Shown: positions 43,535 through 58,048 of the stretch, piece after piece | How the letters are laid out: each line of letters begins with the position of its first letter | Position numbering within the stretch: the stretch's first letter is position 1 | DNA from: Novakomyces olei | Lineage: Eukaryota; Ascomycota; Novakomycetes; Novakomycetales; Novakomycetaceae | Direction: 5' to 3' | Assembly: GCA_016906335.1 (NCBI GenBank) | Contig: JADEYG010000007.1 | Coordinates: forward strand, 124,001 to 188,000 | Length of the DNA: 64,000 nt | The notes under the pieces: model-generated | What the model saw: only the letters and a program-made list of their open reading frames with translations | Database searches by the model: none | Told to the model about the DNA's origin: nothing | Position numbers and translations under genes: made by a program

Positions 43535-44393
43535 CTAGCGGCGGAGTTTACCCCTTACAGGCTTGCCAAGTCCTGCTTTGCCCTTAGCTCCTTTACCCTT
43601 GGCTCCGTTACCCTTATACCGACCCCAGATGTCTTCCTCGTCATACCGGAATTTTTTATTTGGCTTCTTGCGCGCATTTTTTGCATTTGTCCCATCCTCT
43701 CCGTCTGCATTCTCCCGATCCTGTCCTGCGCCCTTCTGTTGCGATTGCGTTTGAAAAGCATCTGCCGTATCATCGTCATCAGACTCCGGATAAGTAATAG
43801 TTACAGTAGTTTCAGCTTCTTCCGTATCGTATCGTACTTCTCCAATACCCTCCTCGTTATTATCCTTGGTGTCGCTGGCGAGTAAATCCTCAACTCCTTT
43901 CCATTTAGTAATCAGAGGGATGCAGGATAGCAGTCAAATTCAAGACAAAACGGTTTAGCCATTGAAAAATGAAACGAAACAAAAAAACACGATCCCTAGA
44001 ACATGAACGCTGGCAAGAGAGATTTTACAATGAATAATAGGGAATTGAAGAGTGGCTAAAACAAGATAAAAAAATAAAAACTGGAAAATAATGACGACCC
44101 AGTTTGAATACAAAGCACAATTATCTATTACCATTCGAAGCCAGACGCTCCTCTAAAAGACGCTTGTTTTCTTCACGCAGAGCTCGACGCTTCTCCTGTC
44201 GCACCTTTTTCTCCATCGCTTCACGTTCTTGTAACGCACGCTTACGCCGCTCATTTTTGCGGCGATGAAACCCAGTTAAATAATCTGTTCGCGCACTGGC
44301 ATCAAATACAATTTCTTCCGGACGAGCAGAGCGACGAGCTTTCTTGTCCGCATACCGTTTGTAGCCCTGTTGGAGCCGCGACTTGTTATCCAT
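43535..44393 (-). CDS. RRP17: Nucleolar 5'-3' exonuclease-type rRNA processing protein (Rrp17/NOL12)
   Basis: Exon 1 is 44393-44132 and exon 2 is 43896-43535, joined over a 235-nt intron (GTAATA donor, GGAAAG acceptor with TTACTAAATGG branch); 207 aa. The family core EIVFDASARTDYLTGFHRRKNERRKRA is in exon 1, followed by a long basic helix of Arg/Lys/Glu. Exon 2 has the conserved TTVTITYPESDDDD-type strand and acidic run, then an RNA-binding-like Gly/Lys tail ending KPVRGKLRR. Rrp17 trims pre-rRNA in the nucleolus during 60S maturation. It is divergent from importin alpha. Confidence 0.88.
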
Positions 44394-45083
44394 GAATCTA
44401 AAATCTACAGGAATAATTATTTTGATTATTTTGATTATTTTGATTAATTTTATTCTTTATTACTCGTATTAATCTTATTGACCTCTAGATTTACTCAGGT
44501 TGGATAACCGCGCTGACTTACTGGAAAACAAGTAACACTAGCCTGCTATTCCCAAATCAATGCGAATAGATTCGCGCAGAGTTTCTAGTGGCAATAATAC
44601 TTGATTTTATTTCTTCCACCGTTTTTATACTCTCTGCGTATTCGGGAATAAAAAATACGCCTTGATTTTGTAGGCTACAAAGTAAATATAATATGTGCAG
44701 GCAAGCAAGCGTACATATTTTTGTTCTAAAAGAAAAACAGCACTGGATCGGTTTCAAGGTTAAAGCGTAGACGTGTCCTCGCAAGCGTTTTGGACGACCG
44801 CCTATCGAAATTTGTTTGAAAGCTTCTGGCTTAGCGTTGCGATTTAGGGCCTGACATAGCTTGTTCTTACTGTCTCGCAGCCTTTTTGTTATTAAACTTT
44901 TCTCTCTTCGCTCTCCTTTTTTTGTCTTGTGCCGAATAAGAGTACGCGACACTATTGACGGATCTTTCTCTCGTCAGATACTGATAACTTGACCGGAGTT
45001 TGCATCAGCCAGAACTTGAGGATTACTGCTTTTGAAGACGAGCTTTTCTCCTGATAAATCACGACCCAAGTTCACCAGTTTCT
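44394..45083. other. Divergent promoter region RRP17/importin alpha
   Basis: 690 bp. TTTTGATTA direct repeats lie at about 44420-44447. A 131-codon frame on the minus strand (44557-44952) has no Met and is not called. Confidence 0.5.
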
Positions 45084-46963
45084 ATGGAGGCAGCTTCTCG
45101 ATTCGTGCCGGAGCACCGTCGGCAGCAGTATAAGAACAAAGGTGTCTTCAAGCAAGATGAACTGCGCCGCCGCCGTGAAGAACAGCAAATTGAAATTCGG
45201 AAACAAAAGCGGGAAGACAATTTGGCTAAACGCCGTAACCTAAATATACCCGCGAACGTGTCTAATGTACCCATCGAGCCATTGGCGGATAATGAAGGCG
45301 AAGAGCTTGATAGTATTGAGCAGCAGGTAGGACTTTTATCTAATGTCTATTTTATCAATTTCTAACCAAATAGCTGGCCAAGGAATTGCCAGAAATGATA
45401 GAAGGCGTTTTCTCCAACAACGTGGACCAGCAAATTCAGGCAACTACACGTTTCCGCAAGCTGCTATCAAAAGAAAGAAATCCTCCCATCGATCGGGTCA
45501 TCGAGTGCGGCGTTGTTCCACGTTTTGTTGAATTTTTGAAAAGCAGTACCAGCATGCTTCAGGTATATTAAACCAAGAGTTATTATAATATTTTTATTGT
45601 CGTTTCTATCCCACTATTTTTTCTTTTTTCGCTTTTGCATATGCGGTACATTTTTATTCATAATTATTTCCATATAGCAGATTCTATTTGTGCCTCGTTG
45701 GCATATTAAACTTTGATTTTTTCTGTTCTAACGGTCCAGTTTGAGGCAGCATGGGCCTTGACCAACATCGCTTCCGGATCGGCCAACCAGACTCGTGTCG
45801 TGTTGCAGGCCGGTGCAGTACCCATCTTTGTGGAACTCTTGTCTGCCAGCGAGCAGGATGTCCGTGAGCAGGCAGTTTGGGCGTTGGGAAACATTGCTGG
45901 CGACTCGCCAGAGTGCCGAAATTTCGTGCTTGAATGCGGAGCTCTCCAGCCTTTACTGCATCTGCTCAGCGAGTCTCGTAAGATGAGTATGCTTCGCAAC
46001 GCAACCTGGACACTTTCCAATTTCTGTCGTGGCAAAAACCCTGCTCCAAACTGGGATGCTATTAGTCCTGCTCTCCCCGTATTGGCAAAGCTCGTGTTTT
46101 CCGTTGACGACGAAGTCCTTATCGATGCCTGCTGGGCTATCAGCTACTTGTCTGATGGACCAAACGAAAAGATTCAGGCTGTCATTGAAGCAGGTCTGCC
46201 TCGCCGACTGGTTGAGCTACTGCTCCACCAAAACACGGCCGTCCAGACGCCTGCCCTGCGGAGCGTTGGCAATATTGTAACTGGTGATGATGTACAGACG
46301 CAGGTAATGGTAAATTGTGGGGCCCCACAGGCTTTATTGGCTCTTTTAAACTCGTCTAAAGACGCGATTCGCAAGGAGGCCTGCTGGACAATTTCCAATA
46401 TTACCGCGGGTAATACGGCACAGATTCAAGCTGTAATCAATGCCAATTTAGTACCCTCTCTTATCCACCTGCTGCAAAATGGCGATTTCAAAACGAAGAA
46501 GGAGGCCTGCTGGGCCCTGAGCAATGCAACCTCTGGTGGCCTTTCTAAACCAGACCAGATCCGTTATTTTGTGAGCCAGGGTGTGATCAAGCCGTTGTGT
46601 GATCTTTTGACGTGTCTCGACAACAAGATTATCCAAGTTGCTCTTGATGGCTTGGAGAACATATTGAAAGTGGGAGAGATGGACAAGAACGCGAACGGCA
46701 CTGGGATCAATCAATATGCGCTCTTTATTGAGGAAGCTGGTGGAATGGAAAAGATTCACAACTGCCAAATTAACGAAAACAAGGATATTTATGCCAAGTC
46801 GTTTAGTATCATCGAGAAATATTTCAGTGAGGAGGACGATGAAGTCACCGGCCTCGAGCCACAACAGGCAGAGGGAGGTGCCACATTTAGCTTTGGTGGA
46901 TCTCAGCCATCTGGTCAGGGAGGGTTCAACTTTGAAGGCGCTCAGGACGAAATGGCAATGTAG
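45084..46963 (+). CDS. SRP1: Importin subunit alpha (karyopherin alpha)
   Basis: Nuclear import adaptor that binds classical localisation signals and importin beta. Exons 45084-45326, 45374-45562 and 45740-46963 total 551 aa. The N-terminus is the basic importin-beta-binding domain ([17 protein letters not shown] near residue 30). Ten armadillo repeats follow, each with the W-A-L-x-N or W-T-L-S-N binding ladder: [68 protein letters not shown] and [11 protein letters not shown]. The C-terminus is acidic and ends in a Gly/Phe-rich tail. Introns are 47 and 177 nt; the second is long for this locus. The exon 2/3 join gives the family sequence [12 protein letters not shown]. Confidence 0.96.
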
Positions 46964-48192
<1,229 letters not shown>

Positions 48193-51100
48193 CTACTCTT
48201 TAGAGCATTTAAAAGTCTGGTCCAAGGGAGTCATATCAAGAGCAAGACTAAAGGCACAGCACATTGGCACCATCGACCGTCGCGTCTCGACGTGTTCAAC
48301 AAGTGAACTAGCCATGTCTCTAATGATTGTTCTCCCTGAAACATTGTATCTGTTCAAACTTAGAAGCGTCTGCAGCGATTCGCGAGCCTTGCCAACAAAT
48401 TAGTATAGTCTTTCGAGAAAATTTTACTGCTCGAGGTAATATTATAACGATTCTTACCGTAGACTCTCCCAGGCCCCCAATACTAATCATAAGGCCAGAC
48501 AGCAGTTGTCTCCAATAGAATTTATTCGATAGCAAAACAGGCAGCCTTTCGAAAAGGCTATCTGGCGTCTTTATGCTCGCCACATTCTGATCAAATGTCG
48601 TGCCCAGGCCCGGCTCTTTACCATTTTCAACAAATAAAAATCCAGCTTTATCCGCGGCAATCGTCGTGAAAGCATCTAGAGCTGCCACCCTAACTCGTTC
48701 AATTCTCTCCATCATTTGCTTTACCAGCAGACTCGATATACGGGAATATCCGTCCTCGTCCAGGCTGATTTCACGAGCTGCCATGACGCGCAGCAACACG
48801 GGTACGCAGGCAATAGCCTCTAACCGGACAAAAGAGCCAACATCGCCCTGTGCAGTGTACTCGTAATCGTCAAAGGCGAGTGTAACTGCGGCCGTGATCG
48901 CCTCAACGGCTGTATCATTGCAAAAGCCGCGTCCCCCGATAATCAGCCGGACCGATTTCAAAGCTAAAGCTCGTGTTCCGGCCTCGATACCGGCAAACTT
49001 GCACGCAATTCCGGACAGATGCTCAATGGCACTGTCCTGCAACTGCTTACTGCGAACCGTCCAGTCAACGTGGCCGAGTAAGATTGCCACTGCACGAGCT
49101 CTTTCCGGTGTATCGATGGCGTTTAAAGATACGTAAGGCTCAATACTAATCTGCTCACTGTGGAACTTGTCAAGCTGAGCAAAAGCAAGCGATCCGCGTA
49201 GCTGCAGCTCATCCTCCTGCCTTGACATGCAATGGTACGCAATCTTGAACCATTCATCGACAAGGTTTGGGGCCAAAGACGCTGCTGCTTCGATAAAGGA
49301 ACAAGCCGCCTCACACAGGCACACATCAGCGTAGATTTCGATACAACTTGGCAGAGTCGTAATGTCCTGTAGTGTTAGTACATGGCATGCATGGTACGTA
49401 TCTTGACGATAAATGTAGTTGATCATTAAATTCGTTTTAAATGCTCCCCACCACGTACCTTTTGGTATACAGACTCTGTTATACCGTCCGGGTCGTATTT
49501 CACCAGCTGCGACAGGAACAATAGAGCACCGTGTACCCGTCCAGCGTCATTGGAGTCCAAGATGGCCATAATTTCAGCAAGTCTATGCCGGACGCACTTC
49601 CTGTCTATCGCTACGAGGAAAGGAACACACAAAGCCGCATTTGCCCGCTGTGAGTAATCCCAATGGCAAACGGAATTGTGGACAATGTGATCGAGCACAG
49701 ATTCTCTATAAAACTCAAAGGCAAAACAAAGGGGAACAAGTCGAGTCCAAATAGTTTCACTGTGTCCAACTGCAAAAAAGTTTAATGCTGAAACAAGGTC
49801 TAGTCCATGAGGGAAAGCATTGTGGCGCCCATAGCCTTCTTGAAAGGCAGCACTAGCGGCTCTACGCACATTTAGCTCGCGATCAAATAACGACTTGAAA
49901 ACTAAATGTCGAGATAACGATTGTAGATAGGGCTGCAGCTCTTGCGTAGTGTAGGCACGGAACAGTGACCAGGCTACATAACACCCAGAGTCCCTAACAA
50001 ACCCTCCAACTGCGTGCCGGCCACGCACATGCTCAAAGTCCAGACAAAGCACCGTATTGTTAATCGTTGCCTCGAGTCGGGTCAAGGGTATTAATTTACG
50101 GCGAGAAAGCTCGGCTAAGCAAAGAGCACAGCCGTGCCAGGCGCTGCTGGACACTGCACTCGTGTCAATCGACATTGTCCGTCTACTGAAAAAGACGTTT
50201 TCATCAAACAAGGCATTTACTGCATCAATGACTTGCAAAGCACTAGCGGGGCTCAATAGAGCGGTAATACGAGCCACGCCCTTGGCTGCAGAGTAACGGA
50301 CCTCTGTGGACAAGTGTACTTGCCGACGTTTCCCACCACTCTGTCGAGGAAAGGTCAGGACGCTAAATATCCCATCCAAAAGCAGATCAATAATATCCTC
50401 CAGCTCCAGAGGAACCTGGTCCCGAGCGACTAAATCGGCAGCAGAGTGAGAGTGCAGTAAACTGATCCCCATTCGCTGTGCAAACTTCATCAAGAGCCGT
50501 GCAATCTTTTGATTTTGCAAGCAGTCATAGTCGTACCTTACCGCATCAAGGCACTGCATTACCCGTTGGAAACTAGGTCCCGTGACCAAGGCACGGTCGC
50601 CTTGCTTCAGGATACTGCACATTGCTTTAAGTAATCCGAGCTTGTAATTGCCGTCACCCACTCGCGCCCAAGCCAAGTCGAACTCGGAGAGAAACTTTGC
50701 AAAAGCCATTGGACGCGTATCCCTGCGCACACAAAGCCGGACGAGGATGTACACTGCCGCATCAGACTCCTTACCGGCACGGCCCAGGTACCTCATAGCC
50801 AAAGCGTAGAGTACGGCAGTGCTTGTTTGTGTGCCCAGCACTTGTAAATCAAAGGGCAAAAGCAGGAGATGGGATAGCCAAGCCAGTAACACGTACCGTT
50901 CACGCCACTCTGGGCCATGAGCATTAAATGCCTCACAGGCCTTGGCCACGGGCTCGAACAGGGCCACATCTTGCGTCAGGAACCGGACTGGGATTAGAGA
51001 CTGGCTCAGTGGGAGGAATAGGTGTCCACTTACTCGCACGACTACCGCGAAAACTTATCAGGGAATACAACGAGCAGAGCAGTACTCGCAAAGCTCCATC

Positions 51101-51471
51101 GTGGGTATCGAGACGCGGCACAACAAGACTCGATAGTGTGGCGATTGCACTCGGCAGCCAATCGTCGAGAACACCGGCCGTTTCTTTGAGTTTGGTGAGC
51201 TGTACAGGTTAGCGCAGACTAAAGAGCAGATACTCGGCAAAGAATCAAGAGCCGAATATTACGGAAATGAAAAGAAGGGCAGATGAGCAAAAGGAGTCGC
51301 AAGAGGCAATACCGATTCTGAAAACTGGCCGAGGACGATTTCACCACGCGGTTCGGTGAACAGCTCGAGCAATTGGTTAAACGACGTTTGACACCGCCTT
51401 TTAATAGTCTCTGCTGCTGCCGAATCGTACGCGTCACGAATGACGTTGAGCTCGTCCACGCCATCACTCAT
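48193..51471 (-). CDS. TBCD: Tubulin-specific chaperone D (tubulin folding cofactor D)
   Basis: Cofactor D holds beta-tubulin during alpha/beta heterodimer assembly. Five exons: 51471-51313, 51199-51034, 50987-49459, 49366-48458 and 48387-48193; all phases fit and give 985 aa. HEAT-repeat protein. Family landmarks are WRERYVLLAWLSHLLLLPFDL near residue 135, AAVYILVRLCVRRD, RYSAAKGVARI, AWHGCALCLAELSRR, VRDSGCYVAWSLFRAY, and VRRAASAAFQEGYGRHNAFPHGLDLV. Exon 4 ends in SIGGLGEST; the last exon gives ARESLQTLLS and a short C-terminal helix. Intron branch sites (GCTAAC, CTCTAAT, TACTAAC, TACTAAT) are textbook. The 3' end abuts an AAAT array; the 5' end is divergent to uL22m. Confidence 0.93.
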
Positions 51472-52143
51472 ATCCTTACAAAGGCCAATGGCAACGGATC
51501 ACGTCATCCAAGTCTTGCCGAGTTGTCCACATTGCAGCGGCCGCTAATGGCTGGTGAGAGCTGCCATCATTGCATCATATTCATACTACTATATAAACCG
51601 AATTTAATCTACGCGATGGATATACAGAGGCGGACAGCCACTATGAGCAAAAGGCAGAGAAAGGAAATTGACAAGAGTAAGAAAGTCTTTACTATTTGTG
51701 TGTTTGTGCACGTTTTGACGCGATTGAGAAAGCAATTCGAAACTCGGCAGACGGATAACTCTTCAGGATGGAGCACGAAATGTGGCATTATATGGGACAT
51801 ATGATAATTACTGTAAATAGTAGACATATATAATGTTATAGTAGAACCCAAACTTAGACCAGGTTTAGGGTTCGTTAGGGTTAGTTTGGTAAACCGGGAG
51901 CTGGAGTAAGAATATACATATATAGCCTACATAGCCTACAAAAATAATCAATCCGACTTAACATATAATACTGTAGATTTATATAAAACTGTAGATATAT
52001 ATAATACTGTAGATATATATAACACTGTAATGTAATGTAATCCTGTAAATGTAATATAATTCTGCAAATAAAATGAATAAAAGTTCGATTCTTCGTACTT
52101 TGTGAGGTTGGACAGATAAAATATTGTCAAACAGCCCAACGCA
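51472..52143. promoter_or_regulatory. Divergent promoter TBCD/uL22m with telomere-like motif and tandem repeats
   Basis: Positions 51864-51884 hold TTTAGGG and TTAGGGTTAG separated by three bases. Positions about 51967-52045 hold four imperfect copies of an ACTGTAGATATATATAA-type unit. No gene seen. Confidence 0.5.
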
Positions 52144-52839
52144 ATGAAGTCCTTGAGCTCGGCGCTAAGAGCGCTGAACGCCCCGGGTCAAATCCGCAGC
52201 AAGTCTACGCTGGCAAACACCGGGTACAGCAAAGCACCGCTCGATGTCAGACTCGAACGGTTGGAAAAGCGGCTGCCAAAGTTATTGGAAGCGTACAATG
52301 TGGAGCAGGAGACGGGTGCCGGAACGCTAAACAAGCCGTCCAAGCATATAATTGAACCCTTCCGGTTACCGGACAGAGAGAAGAAGTTTGCCGATCCTCA
52401 TTATATGCATATGACGGATATTATCCCGACTTCGACCAAAAAATTAGGCATGCTGGCCCGGCAGATCGCTCACAAGCCCGTAACGCATGCAATCCTGCAA
52501 ATGAACTTTAGTATAAAAAGGCACGCGAAACCAATTATATCGGCTTTAGCAAAAGCAAAAAAAGTAGCAATAAAGCAGTATGGATTAGACCCGGAAAGTT
52601 TATTCGTTGACGAGGCGTGGGTTGTTCGGCGGCGGCCTGATAAGGCACTTAATATTATGGGTCGCTCAAGGTCTTCGATCATGCGCCATCGACGCTCGTC
52701 TCTTTTCATGCTAATCAAGGACAAGGATACAATTATTAGAAGAGAGATGGAGAGCGAAAGAAAATTGGCAAAACAAAAGCCTTGGGTGCAGCTTCCAAAC
52801 AGGCCTATCTATGACAAGAGGAATGTTTTTACCTGCTAA
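52144..52839 (+). CDS. MRPL22: Mitochondrial large-subunit ribosomal protein uL22m
   Basis: 231 aa, single exon. The N-terminus (SSALRALNAPGQIRSKSTLAN) is a mitochondrial presequence. The uL22 domain spans about residues 85-200: TDIIPTSTKKLGMLARQIAHKPV, then LQMNFSIKRHAKPIISALAKAKKVAI, LFVDEAWVVRRR and the hairpin tip RSRSSIMRHRRSSLFMLIK, which lines the exit tunnel. Lengths and order fit mitochondrial members rather than cytosolic uL22. It shares a 670-bp divergent promoter with TBCD. Confidence 0.87.
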   Translation: MKSLSSALRALNAPGQIRSKSTLANTGYSKAPLDVRLERLEKRLPKLLEAYNVEQETGAGTLNKPSKHIIEPFRLPDREKKFADPHYMHMTDIIPTSTKKLGMLARQIAHKPVTHAILQMNFSIKRHAKPIISALAKAKKVAIKQYGLDPESLFVDEAWVVRRRPDKALNIMGRSRSSIMRHRRSSLFMLIKDKDTIIRREMESERKLAKQKPWVQLPNRPIYDKRNVFTC

Positions 52840-53009
52840 AGAGAATGGCATTAATTACAGTCAATCAAAAACATGATACAGATTAGTACAGTAAAGTTTG
52901 GTGCGGTGAAAAACTACTACTCGAATACCAATATAGTGTATCCCCCCTCAAGTGTATAATACAAGCGTGCATGAAAATGTACAAACGAATAACGACTAGA
53001 AATTTTGCT

Positions 53010-55706
53010 CTAGTTCATGCCAAACCCCACGGATGATAACATTTCCTGTGGGAAATAAGTGTTGTTGATGTAGTTCCCAAACTGCTCTTGTGCAATCAGC
53101 TGTAATGACTCAAGCAGAGACTGAAACTCGGGCGAATCTGAGTCCGGAGTCAAGTCTTGGATTTCGCTTTGCGGTGTGCTTGAAGCATTGACCAGCGAAG
53201 GCGTTTTTATATTTGGTGTACCGGCACTAGCATCACTCAAAGAAATCACTGCGTCCCTAGCCCGCTGTGTAAAAAACTCCAATTTCCCTAAAAAGCCCTT
53301 TTGGGCAGCCGACGACTTTTCCCCGTTGAATGTTAGAGTTTTTTCGACTAGGGCCTCAACAATCTTTCTAGCCTCTTCTCTTAGAGTCGTATTTTCCGTT
53401 CCAAACAGCCATAATTTAGCCTTTGGATGGTTAACCGTGACTTTGATCACAAGCGCCCGTGAAAATGCGATTCGAACAAGGATTTTAATGCAAAAAATCA
53501 CAATAGCAAAGACAACTCCACAACTGTGCTTCAGATCGGGATTGTGTACTCCACCATGAAATACATTGGGGTTCATTAAAGCCATGGTCTCGTGTACAGC
53601 GACAAAAGCTGTCTGTAGATATTTCAATATATACTGCGAATGCTCGTCCGGAAAGTCAGGCAGAACCTTTTCCGGATCATCTGCATTGTTGGACATGGCA
53701 AGAGCCCAATCGTAATTAGAATGAAAATCAAGACATGCCGCGGCACCTTTAACTCCCCCGTCTTCTCGCGAAAACGGAGTGTTATAAGAAGCATTTGGCC
53801 CTGAAGATTCGTTTACGGGATAGCTTTGCATAGGCAGTATTTTCGTATAATCATAAATAGCTCCTTCATACACAAGACAACAACATAAATGGTAGAGCGG
53901 TTTGAGCGTAGGGCTGACTTGGTACCCGTTGACATTGAAATTGTTCCATTCTAACAAGGGCAAAGGTTAGATACACAGGTAACAAAAAGGTAGAAAAATT
54001 AAAGGCGAAACGAAAAGAGCAAAAAATTCATTTGACCCACCTTCAAGTTTCAGTTCAAACTTTTTAACTAGATCAGACATGTAAGGGTACCGTCCACGAA
54101 TTTTGCTCATTTGCGCCTCGAACTGCATGTCTTCAACAATACTCAGCCCGATACGAGCAAGTTTGGTATAGCAAACAGTCACGAAATCGACGTAGAGCGA
54201 CGATTGGGAGAGAAGTCGATTACAAGCATTATCCATCATGGGTGACCATTTGAGATGAACTTGCTTCCTCGCGATAATATTAACCCTGCACATTTTAGAA
54301 ACGATCAGAATTAAATGAGTACATAAAAGAAAATAAATAAAAAATAGCAAAATACAAGATAAAAGCAATCATTATCCTTACATCGAATATAGGGAGAATA
54401 TTCCAAGCCAGGCCCGATCTTGGTCAATGGTAGACTGTTGCGCAATCACATGCTTTGGGCCCAAATTCGGAAACACATAGCTCGTTTCATCACAGTCGAG
54501 GTGCAGCGCAATCGCAATACTATGCGCATTCCCAATGAACTCTGTCGCCCTTACGGACCGGGGACCGTGTGGGATTTCATGCCAAAACGTTAAAATAAGA
54601 TAAACTTGTACAAGCTCAATTGAACGCCTAACTTCGATGAAAGAAACCTGAGCCAGTACTTGGATAATATCCTTGTAAAGCTTTGAGGAAAATTGTTCAT
54701 GTGTATTATCAAGCTGCTCTGTCTGGACGTGTGTCTGCGACCCAGCCAGGCAAAAGGCCTCGAGCAAAATAGGCTTAGTCGCCCGCAGCATGTCAAAATC
54801 TTGTTTTTGTGCGGGCACGAATGGCAGCCAAATATTTTGGCCATCAACGTACCACTCAAACAGCCGCCTTGCTACGTACAGAGAAACAACGTCCCGGGCG
54901 ATAAAGTCATGCCGAACTGTCTCCGCCAGTCCTGAACCGTCAGCGTGTCCCTGCCCATTAGCTAGACCGGCGGCAGTAGCGGTCTGTGCCAGCACGCCTA
55001 ATGACGATATCGCAGATGGCCCGGAGACTACCGGGTTCGCTGATACAGGAGGTAGTACAGGCTTCATTGTAAAGTTGTCCTTTTGCAAGAAAGACGGATT
55101 ATCCCTTTGCCCCAAATGCTCCCTTGCGGCGGCCGGAAAAGGCTTGAACGATGAATTTTGTTTAAAGGACGGCTGGGTGTTTGCAAATGGAAGCTCCTGC
55201 TTCAAAGCTTCTTGCTTTAAAGCCTCTTGCTTCAAAGCCTCTTGCTTCAAAGCCTCTTGAGCACTATCGGCGGCAAACAGCTTGGAGCTCATACTATCAA
55301 TCTTGCTACTCATAGCCAACAGCGACCGTTCAAGCATGGCAATTCTATCGTCACTGTTAGAATTCACTGACGGTCTTGATGCACTGTCGCTGTCGCTTCC
55401 ACGAGCCCCGCCACTCTCGTTCTCGCGTCTCGTGCGCTTTGGAGCCCTTTCACGGAAAACACACTCGATGCCTTTGTTGGCACATCGCCGACACGGAGCC
55501 TCTTCGTTGTCGACACATCGGACCTTCATCATTCGACACGCGACGCATGCATTCATACGTGATCGTACATTCCCAGAGGCATTCGCTGGCGGAGTCGATG
55601 TCTGATCCGCTTTATAATCTTCGCCCTTGTACTCATCGCTCTTGGTCTTGTGGGCTTCTGTCGCGCCAGTCTGAGAAACAGCACTGTGCGCGTTTTGCTG
55701 AAACAT
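53010..55706 (-). CDS. Zn(II)2Cys6 fungal transcription factor (TF2)
   Basis: Exons 55706-54382, 54285-54041 and 53950-53010 give 836 aa. The zinc cluster at about residues 53-80 reads CVACRMMKVRC then CRRCANKGIEC (C-X2-C-X6-C-X7-C-X2-C-X6-C), followed by basic KRTRR. A coiled-coil dimerisation stretch follows, with MLERSLLAMSSKIDSM and a tandem EALKQ repeat. The fungal-specific middle homology region starts near residue 260 (ARRLFEWYVDGQNIWLPF) and includes AIALHLDCDE and a DRAWLGIFSLYSM segment across the first splice. The layout resembles Leu3/PrtT-like regulators, but I cannot name the target pathway. It is divergent from the POP2 gene. Confidence 0.87.
55195..55262 (-). repeat. In-frame 15-bp tandem repeat in TF2 (EALKQ units)
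   Basis: Four to five copies of a 15-bp unit encode EALKQ in the linker between the zinc cluster and the regulatory domain. The third bases differ slightly between copies. The unit keeps a helical charge pattern, so it probably lengthens a coiled coil. Confidence 0.8.
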
Positions 55707-56282
55707 GGCAGTGTACTACCGCGCCCTGTCAAATCAAATCCAACTCACAAAAAGTAGGTTAGCAACCGTCTCTGCGCCTCGGAGTTTCGGCGTTAATTGT
55801 CCGGCCGGTAATACCGATATTTCGAGCACGAAAACACCCTGACTAAACACAGTTGCATTACTTGCTGGTAGATCGAGACAGTATGCGGTTTAGCAGTATT
55901 CTTTTACTTATACATTTACGCCCCTGTTGAAAAATAATATAAAGTAAAATAGTATGGTGGTATAGTGAAATAGTGTAGTATAGCATATTGAAATAATGTA
56001 GTATAGCATAGTAAAATAGTATACTTTAGTTAAATAGTATACTATAGTAAAATAGTATAGGAAAATAGTATAGTAAAATAGTACAGTATACTATGGTAAA
56101 ATAGGATACTATGGTAAAATACTATAGCATAGTAAAACTGTAACGTTTACATCTTCCAAGTAAACCCCGACAGACTTTTGAGGCCGCTTCATGATAGACG
56201 CGGCCGATCGCTCGCATTGAACGGGCACTGCGGGTGTCCGCGAGCGCGCAGACGAGTCTTTTACTGACAGATTCTTTCTGAA
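55707..56282. repeat. Divergent promoter TF2/POP2 with AGTATAGTAAAAT-type repeats
   Basis: Positions about 55935-56140 are an impure array of TAGTATAGTAAAATAG-like units, roughly 10 to 17 bp each. No gene seen. Confidence 0.6.
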
Positions 56283-57521
56283 ATGCAGCAAAATAATACA
56301 GGAAAACATATGCATGTCTCAGTGCCTCCTCATGGGCACCATGCGTTGAGCAAGGCGGGTACAAGAACGGCCGCTACGGCACAAGGATCGATACCTTACT
56401 CTCATTGGCAAACGAGCGGAGATGCGGCAGCCAGATCAAATTTTGTGGGCGGCGCCGGCAGTTATGGCAGTGGAGTCGCACCGAGTGCGGCCACAGCACC
56501 AACTAATTCTCGTATACGTGAAGTATGGGCTTATAACTTGGAAGCAGAAATGGCAGTACTGCGGGATGTTGTAGAGCATTTCCCATACATTGCGATGGAC
56601 ACGGAATTCCCAGGCATTGTTGTGCGACCGATCGGCAAGTTCAAGTCCACAAACGATTACCACTACCAAACATTGCGGGCAAATGTTGACACTTTGAAAT
56701 TGATCCAGTTAGGGTTAACTTTTTCCGACGAAAACGGGCAGCTGCCAGCCAAAGTATCGACTTGGCAATTCAATTTCCAGTTCAGTCTTGATGACGATAT
56801 GTATGCACAGGACAGTATTGACCTGCTCGCGAACTCTGGTATCGATTTTGCTCGATTTAGCGAGTATGGGATCAATGTACAAACATTTGCAGAGCTTTTA
56901 ATATCCTCTGGGTTCGTGCTAAGCGATGAAGTTCGGTGGATTTCGTTTCACTCGTAAGTTCCTCACTGCCTTGTGGCTTGTCTTGCTAATAATCTAGGGG
57001 CTACGATTTTGGGTACTTGCTCAAAGTGATGACGTGCCTGCCATTGCCACCAGAGGAAACAGAATTTTTCGAGCTGCTGCACATATTTTTCCCTACTACA
57101 TACGATATAAAATATATCATGAAGAAAGGTGGAGTTGGCGCTATCAAGGGCCTTCAAGATACCGCTGACGATCTTAATGTTGCTCGCATCGGACAGCAGC
57201 ACCAAGCTGGATCTGATTCGCTGTTGACGCTACAAACATTTTTCGAAATGCGGCAGCGATTTTTCGATGGGCAGCTTGATCAAAAGTATAGGTGGGTTCT
57301 TGGAGAATGCTGATATTTGTACTGACTCGTGATTTAGTGGATACCTGTATGGCCTTGGAACCAGCAACTTTTCCAACCCGATAACCGTTGGTGCTGGTTT
57401 AAGTTCATCCGGAACAAATCCTAAAGCTGCCGCTTTCCACTCGCCAACATATGGTCAGTATGTGACACCTATAAATACAGCCGCGCGGTTCCAATACGGG
57501 AAAATGAGCGGCATGTCATGA
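56283..57521 (+). CDS. POP2: CCR4-NOT deadenylase subunit CAF1/POP2
   Basis: Poly(A)-specific 3' exonuclease of the CCR4-NOT complex, controlling mRNA decay. Exons 56283-56953, 56998-57291 and 57338-57521 total 382 aa; introns are 44 and 46 nt. The N-terminal 75 residues are Ser/Gly/Ala-rich and not conserved. The DEDD nuclease domain starts at [19 protein letters not shown], with catalytic Asp/Glu in IAMDTEFPG, Asp in [13 protein letters not shown] (rebuilt by the first splice) and the last pair in [20 protein letters not shown]. The final exon supplies SGYLYGLG and a short tail. All catalytic residues are present. Confidence 0.95.

Positions 57522-58048
<527 letters not shown>

Noticed and set aside
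44557-44952. 131-codon minus-strand open frame between RRP17 and importin alpha
   Set aside because: It contains no Met codon, has no recognisable motif, and lies in a divergent promoter. It could be a lone exon, but nothing supports it.
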